Shown piece after piece: positions 33,495 through 40,683 of a stretch of 40,683 bases of DNA. The position numbers and the translations under genes were made by a program. Numbering within the stretch: position 1 is the stretch's first letter; each line of letters begins with the position of its first letter. Source of the DNA: Bacteriovoracaceae bacterium UBA7317 (lineage in GTDB: Bacteria; Bdellovibrionota; Bacteriovoracia; Bacteriovoracales; Bacteriovoracaceae). The DNA is taken from contig DKQD01000007.1 of the NCBI GenBank assembly GCA_002474345.1, positions 1 to 40,683 of the forward strand, given 5' to 3'. The notes under the pieces are model-generated. The model searched no databases. It was not told the DNA's origin and worked only from the letters and a program-made list of their open reading frames with translations.

Positions 33495-33857
33495 ATAAAT
33501 TTATCCTATTTAATTTTAAGTCGAGGAGGATATATTTTTACCTCAAAGTTGTAAATCTTTAGTGCCTCTAATGAGAAAAAATAAGGTTTTAACGCCATTT
33601 CAGAGTTGGAAAATAAAAAAGTTGGCATTTAAATAATTTTTATTGTTAATTTCTCATCATGAGGATCTTAGCTTATAAAGCTTCTTAATAGAATCTATTG
33701 AAATTAAACAACGATTAGACGTTTCGCATAATTAACCGGAATTTCTAACGATAAACCCCTTTATAGAGTTAAAATTATAACGATAGGGTATTAATGATAA
33801 GCCTAAATTTTTAGGCCCGAGGTTATTTTACCTTAAAAATAGATCCGGAGGGGATCC
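33495..33857. other. divergent intergenic region with hairpins
   Basis: This 363-bp AT-rich region holds the promoters of the GH5 gene (minus) and the receiver gene (plus). Near the plus gene are a stem of GCCTAA (33801-33806) with TTAGGC (33811-33816), then AGGT (33820-33823) with ACCT (33830-33833), then the ribosome-site hairpin at 33842-33856. No ORF of note. Confidence 0.5.
33842..33856 (+). promoter_or_regulatory. Shine-Dalgarno sequence inside a small hairpin loop
   Basis: GATCC (33842-33846) and GGATC (33852-33856) can pair and present GGAGG (33847-33851) in the loop, directly before the ATG at 33858. A second inverted repeat lies just upstream. This could expose or mask the ribosome site of the receiver gene. 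Structure seen; control inferred. Confidence 0.4.
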
Positions 33858-34289
33858 ATGAAAAGCGAAGTAAGTGCTCCTGATAAGTCTAATAGTACAA
33901 AAATTCTATTGATAGAGGATTCTGAAGATTTTAGAGGTAAGATGAGGTCACTTCTTGAAACACTTGATTATGAAATTTTGGAAGCGTCAGATGGTTTGGA
34001 AGGCTTAGATGTTATGAAGAGTCAGGAGGAGATTAGTTTGGTTATATCTGACCTTCACATGCCAAACTTAGACGGTTTATCAATGTGTGAAAAGTTAAAA
34101 GAAGAAAATGTAGAAACTGATGCTCTGATATTAATGGTAACAACTGAAGCAAATCCTAAATTGAAAAGAAAAGGGACTGACGCAGGTATTTACAAATGGC
34201 TGTTGAAGCCTATCTCGGATAAAAAGTTTTTATCAATGATCAAAAAGATCATCTCTAATATCCCTAACATCAAAGAGCAGGCGGCTTAA
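33858..34289 (+). CDS. CheY-like stand-alone receiver
   Basis: 143 residues with a polar 14-residue leader before the receiver fold. Acidic pocket Glu20-Asp21 in LLIEDSED, phospho-acceptor Asp65 in VISDLHMPN, switch Thr95 in MVTTEAN, and Lys117 in LLKPIS. The TTE and LLKP context is typical of CheY-like chemotaxis or pilus-type receivers. No output domain follows, so it works by protein contact. It is a monocistron with a strong ribosome site and a possible terminator after it. No kinase gene is adjacent. Confidence 0.9.
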   Translation: MKSEVSAPDKSNSTKILLIEDSEDFRGKMRSLLETLDYEILEASDGLEGLDVMKSQEEISLVISDLHMPNLDGLSMCEKLKEENVETDALILMVTTEANPKLKRKGTDAGIYKWLLKPISDKKFLSMIKKIISNIPNIKEQAA

Positions 34290-34328
34290 TTTAACTCTTA
34301 AATTTATGTTTTCATCATTGAGAGGCCT

Positions 34329-34359
34329 AGACTTCAAGCCAAGGTCTCCCAATTTTTTT
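34329..34359 (+). terminator. possible terminator after the receiver gene
   Basis: AGACTT (34329-34334) can pair with AAGGTCT (34341-34347) with one bulged base, and a run of seven T follows at 34353-34359. The stem is short and imperfect, so this is a moderate call. It lies 40 bp beyond the receiver stop. Confidence 0.4.
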
Positions 34360-34415
34360 AGTAAGTTAGAAATATTCATTTTGAAAATAAGTGAACCATA
34401 AATTGATTTTCTAAG

Positions 34416-36011
34416 CTATAAGTACCTTCTTAAGAGGTGAGGGATTTTTACTTTAAAGCGCTTTCCTTTTTTAAAATGAGAGCGGATATCAGAAAATTTA
34501 ATAAGCTTTGTCTGTTGAGGGTAATCCAATTTCAACTTACCGCAGGTTATCTTTCTTTTTCTAGGTTGTTTATCAGATACAGCTTTGTAAAAAATACTTT
34601 TAATATTTTTTGTAAAGGCCCTGTCTTCAATCAATGCCGTTATTTCTGAATTATATTTTTCACTTCTTAGATTAAAATTGTGGGAGCTCACCATTGAGAC
34701 CTGGTCATCAAAAATGGCCAACTTACTGTGGATAGTACTGCCAGGCCAAAATGAGTCAGGAATTTTACAATTATGTACTCTTTCTAGGTCTTTAAGGCCT
34801 TCATGACCCTGCCATTCATAAATTTGAGCGCCATTTTGTAATAACTTTTTGTAGGAATAAATCATTGCGTTATGCATAAATTCTGGAAAGTAATCCATGC
34901 TTTTAATTGAATTGGTTAAGACCTTAATTTGAACTCCCCGCTTTTGGGCCTTCAACAAGATATTTTGAAAATTCTTTGTGAGAGTGAAATAAGGAATTAT
35001 AAAGATGGCCTCATTTTTAGAGTGTTTTAAAATGAATTCAACAGTGTCAATTGTCTTATTAAACTTTTGTAGCTTATTTTTATTATCAAGTTTGTAATTT
35101 ATAAGAGGATTATCATAAATCAGTCGAACAGGTGTCTTTCCCTCCTCCTCTTTGATTAGAGTGTCTTCATCTAGGTACTCTAATTCTTTTAAAGAATCCC
35201 TTACAGCTTTTTCAAGTCTTCCTCTTTTATGACTAATCTTATAATGCTTTGAAGGATAGTAAATTTTTTCAGAACCAGGAAACATCGATTTTTGGAAAAG
35301 CCATATTCTTTTTTTTCTGGATATAGGAACTTTATTTTTATAGTCCTTTAGATAATTTCCGAGAGCGTTTACTTTGGAAAAGATTTTTGCTCCCTTTAAA
35401 GCCGCCGGTCCCTCTATGTAGAGGTCTGTATCGTGCCACGATTCAGGTCCTTGACCATAATAGGATGTTCCATTATTCATACCGCCAATGATGAGACTTT
35501 TTCCGTCTACAATAAGCATTTTTTCATGCACATGATTTTCAGCAATTTTTAAAGACCACTGTCTTAGCCAATTGGGGTGATTCCACCTTAAAACATTACC
35601 CCTAAAAACCTTATTGATTCTGTTATAAATTTTTTTACCAAGGGGATCTGAAGCTGTGATGTTTGAAGACCAATCCATAATAAGTTTTAAATCAATATCT
35701 GGGTTTTGTTCTTTTTTCTTAAAAAAGGCCTTATAAATCTCATTGCCTTTTTCGTCGTTATGCCAATAGGGAACTGTATGATAAATAAAGTTTTCCGCTT
35801 CATTTATGAGCTTAATTCTTTTTTGAAAGCTTTTCTTTCCTAAATGAAGGAGTTCAACTTTATTAAATGTCTTCTCTGTCTGAGAAATGAAGTTTAATTT
35901 TTCTTTATTTGCAGGTGAATTAAGTTTTTCAATAAGGTTTGAGGTTTTTGTAAAACCGTTTAGACACAAAAATACTGCGGTTGAGAAGGCCATTTTTTTT
36001 AAAGCTTTCAT
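34416..36011 (-). CDS. exported phospholipase D family protein
   Basis: 531 residues with a signal peptide (about 1-21) and two HKD halves. The first motif is HVHEKMLIVDG with His162, Lys164 and Asp169. The second is TIHSKLAIFDD with His428, Lys430 and Asp435. Each motif is followed by the GG/SS-xN pair (GGMNNG and SSHNFN), as in the family. This is the pattern of phospholipase D, cardiolipin synthase and related enzymes that form a phosphohistidine intermediate. No extended N-terminal membrane anchor like that of cardiolipin synthase is present, so a secreted or periplasmic phospholipase is more likely. It would fit attack on prey membranes (inference). Confidence 0.87.
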   Translation of the reverse strand: MKALKKMAFSTAVFLCLNGFTKTSNLIEKLNSPANKEKLNFISQTEKTFNKVELLHLGKKSFQKRIKLINEAENFIYHTVPYWHNDEKGNEIYKAFFKKKEQNPDIDLKLIMDWSSNITASDPLGKKIYNRINKVFRGNVLRWNHPNWLRQWSLKIAENHVHEKMLIVDGKSLIIGGMNNGTSYYGQGPESWHDTDLYIEGPAALKGAKIFSKVNALGNYLKDYKNKVPISRKKRIWLFQKSMFPGSEKIYYPSKHYKISHKRGRLEKAVRDSLKELEYLDEDTLIKEEEGKTPVRLIYDNPLINYKLDNKNKLQKFNKTIDTVEFILKHSKNEAIFIIPYFTLTKNFQNILLKAQKRGVQIKVLTNSIKSMDYFPEFMHNAMIYSYKKLLQNGAQIYEWQGHEGLKDLERVHNCKIPDSFWPGSTIHSKLAIFDDQVSMVSSHNFNLRSEKYNSEITALIEDRAFTKNIKSIFYKAVSDKQPRKRKITCGKLKLDYPQQTKLIKFSDIRSHFKKGKRFKVKIPHLLRRYL

Positions 36012-36543
36012 AATTCCTCTGTTGTTTTTTTTTTTTAATAGCTTAGAGGTTAGGATGTGAATAGAAATAAGTTAAGCTATTGAATAAAAGTGTAGGTTTT
36101 ATACAAAAATAAAAAATTATTAAGACAAGCTAAAATAAATTTTATTTAAATGCTTTAAATAAATAGACTTTACTTCTCTTTCATTTGAAGGGCTCCATCC
36201 CAAGTATTTGGAATACCGGCTTCTAAAACCTTTTTACACTCCTCAATGTATTTAAGGCTAGCGACGTTACCAGGATGAACCTCAAGGATTTGTTTAAAGA
36301 CTTCAGAAGACTCAATTAATTTTGGAAACAAAAATTAAAACGTTGTTGGAGGAGTGTTGTGTCAAATGGATTAAGACGATTTATTTTTTTAACTTTCTTT
36401 ATAAAAAAGAGCTTAACACTTTAAAGTGTTTTGCTTTGAATAAAACTCTGAAATCACCACTCAAAATAGAAGGGACAGAGTCCTATTAAGGATAAAATGA
36501 AGAAAATAGTTTTTCATTTTTTTCGTTTTTCATAAATAATGAT
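36012..36543. other. gene-poor stretch containing a decayed gene tail
   Basis: 532 bp between two minus-strand genes. Its middle (36170-36420) is the remnant of a cyclase gene described separately. AACACTTTAAAGTGTT at 36415-36430 is a perfect 16-bp palindrome. The remainder is AT-rich with no further ORF that I can support. Confidence 0.5.
36170..36420 (-). pseudogene. decayed C-terminal end of a class III adenylate/guanylate cyclase
   Basis: On the minus strand one frame, ending at the stop 36172-36170, reads EVFKQILEVHPGN, then YIEECKKVLEAG, then PNTWDGALQMKEK. That is the TPR-like tail and terminal WDGxxxM motif of class III cyclases with C-terminal TPRs. Upstream the sense continues in another frame as RLNPFDTT and QQRFNFCF, which is joined by adding one base near 36325. 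In each frame stops flank the pieces and no catalytic domain precedes them. So this is a truncated and frameshifted remnant rather than a gene. The family call is from motif memory. Confidence 0.6.
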
Positions 36544-37299
36544 CTACTTTATCTTAAAGTTTAAACAAGTATCATCCATGGTGTACCCACTTGGTGTGCA
36601 GCTAAAGTTTAGGCAAATAACTCTTTTTCCCTTTCTTCTGCCTTTTTGGGCGATCTGTGAATAAAAGGAGCACGAATGAATTCCTGAATCAGGAATTTCT
36701 TCAAGTTGGCGTAATGATAAACAAACTTCCTGGGCCATTCTCCGAACGAGGGTTCCTTTAACTTGTAAGACTTGAGAGCTTAATGACCTTAAAGGTGAGT
36801 CCACAAGTCCTGCGCTACCATAGTGGCATTTTTCTAAAACTTTATAGGTTTTGTTCGTTTTAACAATAAACTTTTTAGAGGTTACTTTAGTCCTCGCTTT
36901 TTTATTGCTCCCTCTTTTTTTAGGTTCTTCTTTGATGGCATAATTTTCACAAGGTTCATCCATTTCATATTTTGTTCCAGGACAAGCGTGGTTCACACAA
37001 ATAATCCTCTTTCCTTTATGGCGACCTTTTGAGGCAATTTGTGAATAAAATAAACAAAGGCTTACTCCATTATCTGGGTACCTATTTGTAATGGTAAGGC
37101 CCATGCATTTTTCTTGGGCACTTCTTCTGACAATTTGAAGCTTAGGAGTTAATTCCCCTTTGGGGGTATTGTAGAGTTTGTCTTTTACATAGACGTCTTT
37201 ACTGTAAACACAGGTGTCATGCTTTTTATAGGTTTTACCAATAAGAGTTAGAGGATAAAGAAAAACCAGAAAAAGAGTTAGAGTGAATAGGGGTTTCAT
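36544..37299 (-). CDS. exported protein with a duplicated six-cysteine module
   Basis: 251 residues: signal peptide (about 1-21), module 1 (22-120), a basic Lys-rich linker (121-150), module 2 (151-249). The cysteines are at 30, 65, 82, 101, 106 and 117 in the first, and 158, 193, 210, 229, 234 and 245 in the second. The spacing is identical (35, 17, 19, 5, 11), so the modules are an internal duplication. Shared text includes (C/S)xFYSQIA, then KGRRKGKR(V/I)IC, and YxMD(D/E)xC. I do not recognise the family. Three disulfides per module and export suggest a binding or toxin-like extracellular role (inference). Confidence 0.75.
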   Translation of the reverse strand: MKPLFTLTLFLVFLYPLTLIGKTYKKHDTCVYSKDVYVKDKLYNTPKGELTPKLQIVRRSAQEKCMGLTITNRYPDNGVSLCLFYSQIASKGRHKGKRIICVNHACPGTKYEMDEPCENYAIKEEPKKRGSNKKARTKVTSKKFIVKTNKTYKVLEKCHYGSAGLVDSPLRSLSSQVLQVKGTLVRRMAQEVCLSLRQLEEIPDSGIHSCSFYSQIAQKGRRKGKRVICLNFSCTPSGYTMDDTCLNFKIK

Positions 37300-37627
37300 A
37301 AGGCCTTATCCTCAGTTAGTATGTTTTTTTATTTAATGACCTCTTCAAATCTAGACCATATTTTATCATTAGATCTTCATTTCAAAGTTGAGAAAAGTTC
37401 AAATCAATAAAATTTATTTAATTAAGTTAAAAAAGATAATTTTAGCTTGGATTTTTGCTTTTTGGTCGAAGTTAAAGCTGAAGGTGTGAAAGGAAAATTA
37501 AACCTATAATATATCAACAGGTTACAGGTTTAACACCCTTGTAAATTCTTCCAGCTCAATTGACTCTGTTCAGCATTTTAGGCATAAAGAGGATAAAAAA
37601 AATTGTATTATTTCTAAGGAGCCTACT
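37300..37627. other. promoter-side intergenic region
   Basis: 328 bp between divergent genes. Apart from the candidate promoter at 37560-37588 and the AAGGAG ribosome site before 37628, I see nothing specific. Confidence 0.5.
37560..37588 (+). promoter_or_regulatory. possible promoter of the thioredoxin-fold/ApbE operon
   Basis: TTGACT (37560-37565), a 17-bp spacer and CATAAA (37583-37588), 40 bp before the TTG start. The -35 box is good and the -10 is weak. AAGGAG lies just before the start codon. Confidence 0.4.
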
Positions 37628-39439
37628 TTGAGTCGTTACCAGTCTTTCAGTATTTTAAGTATTCTAATAGGATTTTTATTTACCTTCACTTCAGATGCCT
37701 TTTCTAAGATTCCAGGAACGGACCTCTATTTAAAGGAAATGAAAAAATTAAAATTTGATACTTCTAAGGTCACTTTTAAAGAAGAGAAGTTACCTGGAAT
37801 GTACCATCTTCCTTCGGCCGGTCCTAGTACTTATGCCAATAAGTTTCTTATTTGGGCAAAGGATAGTAGAGGCAGAAAATTAATGGCCTTTAGACCTATT
37901 AATACAACAACTGGTTGTAACTCAGGTTGTACGCCTATTATTTTCCACCTATCTTTAGATTTAGAAGGAAAGACAAAGTCAATCCTTGAAGAAAAGGGAC
38001 AGCCTTTAAGAAAGATTTACCACCAAAAAATGACCGATACTGATAAGACAAAGCTTTTAAAGATAGCTCAAAACTTACCAGAGGCCCTTAAATGGGTAGA
38101 AAAGCCAACGCAACTAACAAACTCATTCACTCACTTTCCTCCTCAAACGTGGACAACGTACAGTGATACTCTTGTAAAAGGCGGAGCTTATACAACTTAC
38201 CGTGTTTTTCAAGCTGCTTTAACAAGTTACCAATTCCTAGGAATGAGTAAAAGAGATAAGTTAAACAATCAGCGTGGTCTTCAGGCAGTTCAAAAAATGC
38301 TAAACTCAAGACCAAGATCAATAAGTGAATTAAAGCAGGTTATTTCAAGAATTGAAAAGGCCATTTCACACCCTTCATTAAACCAAGAAGCAAAAGCAAA
38401 ACTTTTAGCTGGTCTTTTAACTAACTTAAAGCACCTTGCTTACTACGGATCAAATAAAGATTTAAATCTTGTTAAGAAGTCACTTAATAGAAAAGAGTAC
38501 AGAGGTCTTTTTAGATTTCAATACTGTGAATTTCTTCAGTCTCTTTTAACTTTTGAAAATGGACAAAAGCTTTTAGTTGATAAAATTAAAGAAACAAACG
38601 CTTGGCCTGTTTGTGAATACCAGGTTGATAGCATCCTTCCTCTTTTAGCAGCTGCAGAATTAGGAAAAGAAGACCTTGTCAGAAAGCTTTATAACGAAGA
38701 AACGTTTAAAAAGACTCCTGAGTTTATTAAAAAAGACCCTTCACTTTTAAAGACTTTTATCAAAGCAACTCGTCTTTTAGGTAAAGATGAGCTTTTCTTA
38801 AAAACCTTAGCAGATATGGTTGTTAGGTATCCTCTTGGAGACCACTCTAAAGTTTTAAAGACTTTGTCACCTTTTGAAATGAGAAAGTTAGACTCTGAAA
38901 AGAAATTAGCTGAAAAGTCTTATAGAGAAGAGTTGGCAAGACTAGTTATTAAAAAAGACCCTGCGATGAGTTTTCCAGCAATCGTTGGTCAAAGAGAAAG
39001 TGGATCAATTAAGCTTCCTTTTAAAGGCGAAAAGAGGCAAGTTTATGTCTTCTTTGCTTCATGGTGTCCTCACTGTAAGCAAACAGTTAAGGCATGGGCC
39101 GAAAACCCAAAGCTTGGACCTTCTTTTTGGAACAGCATCGGTTTAATAGAAGTTTTTGCTAAAAAACCAGGAAGAGCTCCTGTTAAAGAATTCTGTCAAG
39201 CAACAAGCTTAACGGGATCAAAAAGCTACGTTTGTAATGATATCGTTCAAATTTCTGGAAGCCCGAAAGCTACAAAGTTCTATGAGCTTATTAACTTAAC
39301 AGGTGTTCCAAGAATTATTTTAACAGACTCAAAAGGAAAATTGGCGGTCTTTGATTACAAGATCCCTCATGCTCCTGGAACAGACTTTTATAGAGACATT
39401 TTGTGGCTCTTAGAGGAAACAAAAAAGATAAGAAAGTAA
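37628..39439 (+). CDS. exported protein with possible FMN-binding-like region and C-terminal thioredoxin fold
   Basis: 603 residues, starting at TTG with AAGGAG upstream. A signal peptide (about 1-26) is followed by a region (70-200) with Cys97 and Cys101 in TTGCNSGCTP, IIFHLSLDLEGK, and DTLVKGGAYTTYRVFQAAL (180-198). This order recalls FMN-binding domains (a GxD-xxG strand, then a DxxSGAT(L/V)TS-type site), but the SGAT core is changed to GGAYTT, so covalent flavin is uncertain. A helical middle (200-455) resembles HEAT or TPR-like repeats. The end (455-600) is a thioredoxin fold with WCPHC (Cys480, Cys483) and the cis-Pro in GVPRI. An ApbE-like gene follows 43 bp later. A periplasmic redox protein, possibly flavinylated, is inferred. 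Confidence 0.7.
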   Translation: MSRYQSFSILSILIGFLFTFTSDAFSKIPGTDLYLKEMKKLKFDTSKVTFKEEKLPGMYHLPSAGPSTYANKFLIWAKDSRGRKLMAFRPINTTTGCNSGCTPIIFHLSLDLEGKTKSILEEKGQPLRKIYHQKMTDTDKTKLLKIAQNLPEALKWVEKPTQLTNSFTHFPPQTWTTYSDTLVKGGAYTTYRVFQAALTSYQFLGMSKRDKLNNQRGLQAVQKMLNSRPRSISELKQVISRIEKAISHPSLNQEAKAKLLAGLLTNLKHLAYYGSNKDLNLVKKSLNRKEYRGLFRFQYCEFLQSLLTFENGQKLLVDKIKETNAWPVCEYQVDSILPLLAAAELGKEDLVRKLYNEETFKKTPEFIKKDPSLLKTFIKATRLLGKDELFLKTLADMVVRYPLGDHSKVLKTLSPFEMRKLDSEKKLAEKSYREELARLVIKKDPAMSFPAIVGQRESGSIKLPFKGEKRQVYVFFASWCPHCKQTVKAWAENPKLGPSFWNSIGLIEVFAKKPGRAPVKEFCQATSLTGSKSYVCNDIVQISGSPKATKFYELINLTGVPRIILTDSKGKLAVFDYKIPHAPGTDFYRDILWLLEETKKIRK

Positions 39440-39482
39440 AAAAATAGAAAGTAAAAAAAAGAAAATAAAAAAGGAGAGGGCC

Positions 39483-40358
39483 ATGAAAGTTTTAATAATA
39501 ATGTTTGTTTTAGCTTTTCTTGGCCCTTTTAAATCCTTAAACGCAAAAGAAAATACGACTTCCCAATTCCACCTTTTTTCCATGGGAACCCTTTGGAAAA
39601 TAGACCTCTACCATCCAATTCAGGCAATAAATAAAGAGATCGTTAAGTCCATTTTAAATAAGCACCTTCTTCATTATGATCAAACATTTTCCGATTGGAG
39701 TCCAACGAGTGAATTAAGAAAGCTAGAAAAGGGAATGACTAATTGGGTAACACCAACACCTCTTTTCATGAAGGGTTTGGAGTACTCAAAAGAGGCCTTT
39801 GACCTGACTCAAAAAAAGTTTGATATAACAATTGGTGCAGTTTTATGGAAAGAATCTCTTAAACCTGTAGGCCTTGAAAAAATGAGGTTGAGGAAAAAGG
39901 AAAATGAAAAGCAATTTAAGTTTTTAATTCACCCCAAAAGGCTCACTTTTGGCGGTAACGTCAAGGGAATGGCCCTTGGAAAACTCTCTCGAGTATTAAG
40001 AGACCTAAAGATTAAAAACTTCAGAATTGATGCTGGTGGGGGAAATCTTTCGGTTATGGGCCAAAAGAACTCTTTTATGGCGTGGGAAGAAGAAGCTTTT
40101 CTTGGCCCCTTAAAAGGGGATGAAATAGCCTTTATTTCAAGGTCTAAAAGAACGAGACCAAATGGAAAAAAGCATATTTTTTCACGAACAAAAAAAGAAG
40201 GAGACAACAAAAAAGATAAAAGTGTCCTTTTTTGTAAGTCTACAAAGAACAAAATAGAAAATTGGGAAAGGCTTGCTTCTCTTTCAGATGCTTTTTCAAC
40301 AGTTCAAACGTTTTCAAATTATAAGCTTCCTAAATCCTTAAATTGCCAAAATTTATAA
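39483..40358 (+). CDS. apbE: ApbE-like FAD:protein FMN transferase (diverged)
   Basis: 291 residues with a signal peptide (about 1-21). Matching blocks are SMGT (33-36), FSDWSPTSELRKLE, FDITIGAVLW (113-122), FGGNVKGMALG (156-166), FRIDAGGGNLSVMG (180-193) and SDAFST with Asp269 (usually (A)DALST), which provides the metal site. The usual HIIDPRTG near the centre is reduced to HIFSRTKK, so FAD handling may be altered. ApbE transfers FMN to a Ser or Thr of exported flavoproteins; the preceding gene is the obvious candidate target. It is shorter than most ApbE (about 330-350 residues). Purine-rich spacer and GGAG precede the ATG. Confidence 0.8.
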   Translation: MKVLIIMFVLAFLGPFKSLNAKENTTSQFHLFSMGTLWKIDLYHPIQAINKEIVKSILNKHLLHYDQTFSDWSPTSELRKLEKGMTNWVTPTPLFMKGLEYSKEAFDLTQKKFDITIGAVLWKESLKPVGLEKMRLRKKENEKQFKFLIHPKRLTFGGNVKGMALGKLSRVLRDLKIKNFRIDAGGGNLSVMGQKNSFMAWEEEAFLGPLKGDEIAFISRSKRTRPNGKKHIFSRTKKEGDNKKDKSVLFCKSTKNKIENWERLASLSDAFSTVQTFSNYKLPKSLNCQNL

Positions 40359-40659
40359 AGTTATTTTTCTAAAATTCACTTAACTTAAACGACTTCATTT
40401 ACCTTAGATTAATTGATATGTGACTCATTTTTTAGTCTATGAAAAAATTCAAAAAAGTTTCCTTCTATTTATTTTATTTAACTTATAAATGAATGTTTTT
40501 ATTGAATAAATTGATAATTCTGAATTGAATGAGAAGGTATTCTTTTATTAAAAAGAGCCCTTAATTAATGTCATGATAAAGTCTAAAAGGACATGATTCG
40601 AAGGGCAAACAATTTTTAATTAGACTGGTAGAAAAACAATATTTTTTTAGAGGTTTCTG
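40359..40659. other. intergenic region at the right end
   Basis: 301 bp, AT-rich. No ORF, RNA gene or clear terminator is visible; it probably holds the promoter of the gene that starts at 40660. Confidence 0.4.
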
Positions 40660-40683
40660 ATGGATGAAAATAAAGATGGCATT
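40660..40683 (+). CDS. start of a gene cut by the right edge
   Basis: ATG at 40660 begins eight open codons (MDENKDGI) to the end of the window, with AGAGG spaced 6 bases upstream. Too short to identify. Confidence 0.35.

Noticed and set aside
34416..36011. The phospholipase D protein as a cardiolipin synthase
   Set aside because: Two HKD motifs fit, but a signal peptide replaces the N-terminal membrane anchors, so an exported phospholipase is preferred.
1..40683. CRISPR arrays, tRNA or rRNA genes, transposases, phage integration sites
   Set aside because: I looked for regular repeats with spacers, tRNA-like CCA ends and TPsiC loops, and transposase motifs, and saw none. A formal scan was not possible.

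Overview
The window is AT-rich chromosomal DNA with dense, mostly short operons. It has no tRNA, rRNA, CRISPR array, transposase or phage gene that I can see. The gene content points to a Gram-negative predatory or scavenging bacterium of the Bdellovibrionota, most likely class Bacteriovoracia. The reasons are the many exported hydrolases, the multi-TM/PAS sensors and CheA-like kinases, and frequent GGCC inside otherwise AT-rich genes. This placement is inference from style and families, not from a marker gene.

Layout. 1-600: a minus-strand pair of small membrane proteins (DUF2752, cut by the left edge, and DUF4234). 811-5471: a secreted set made of a solute-binding protein, a trypsin-like protease with a long propeptide, a bacterial VMO-I-like beta-prism protein and a class 3 lipase. 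5570-8360: a small unknown gene and a membrane sensor split in two by a -1 frameshift. 8361-11623: a minus-strand run with a LysE-type exporter, a DoxX-receiver fusion, a secreted intradiol dioxygenase and an AIG1/ADTRP-like membrane hydrolase. 12044-15944: a short orphan ORF, a membrane histidine kinase with Hpt and CheA-like ATPase domains, a receiver protein and an exported unknown protein. 16147-20894: tesA-ybbA-ybbP plus a short-chain dehydrogenase in one operon. 21030-24722: an iron-type binding protein, a purple-acid-phosphatase-like phosphoesterase, a membrane protein and a pseudoazurin-like cupredoxin. 24877-29520: two more complete copies of the sensor family seen at 5998-8360. 29749-37299: a PHP-type metallohydrolase, an endoglycoceramidase-like GH5 enzyme with a Cys-rich head, a CheY-like receiver, an exported phospholipase D, a decayed cyclase tail and an exported protein made of a duplicated six-cysteine module. 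37628-40358: a thioredoxin-fold protein with a possible diverged FMN-binding domain, followed by an ApbE-like flavin transferase.

Functional themes. (1) An outward-facing degradative arsenal: protease, lipase, phospholipase D, endoglycoceramidase-like GH5, phosphoesterase, PHP hydrolase and SGNH esterase. Together they could attack protein, membrane lipid and glycolipid of prey or detritus. (2) Signalling: one kinase, two stand-alone receivers, one receiver fused to a DoxX membrane domain, and three paralogous sensors whose large C-terminal region carries no output domain I recognise. (3) Envelope redox: cupredoxin, DoxX, a CPHC thioredoxin-fold protein and ApbE.

The most novel material is the three-member sensor family with its conserved unknown C-terminal region, the DoxX-REC fusion, and several families better known from animals (VMO-I, AIG1/ADTRP, endoglycoceramidase).
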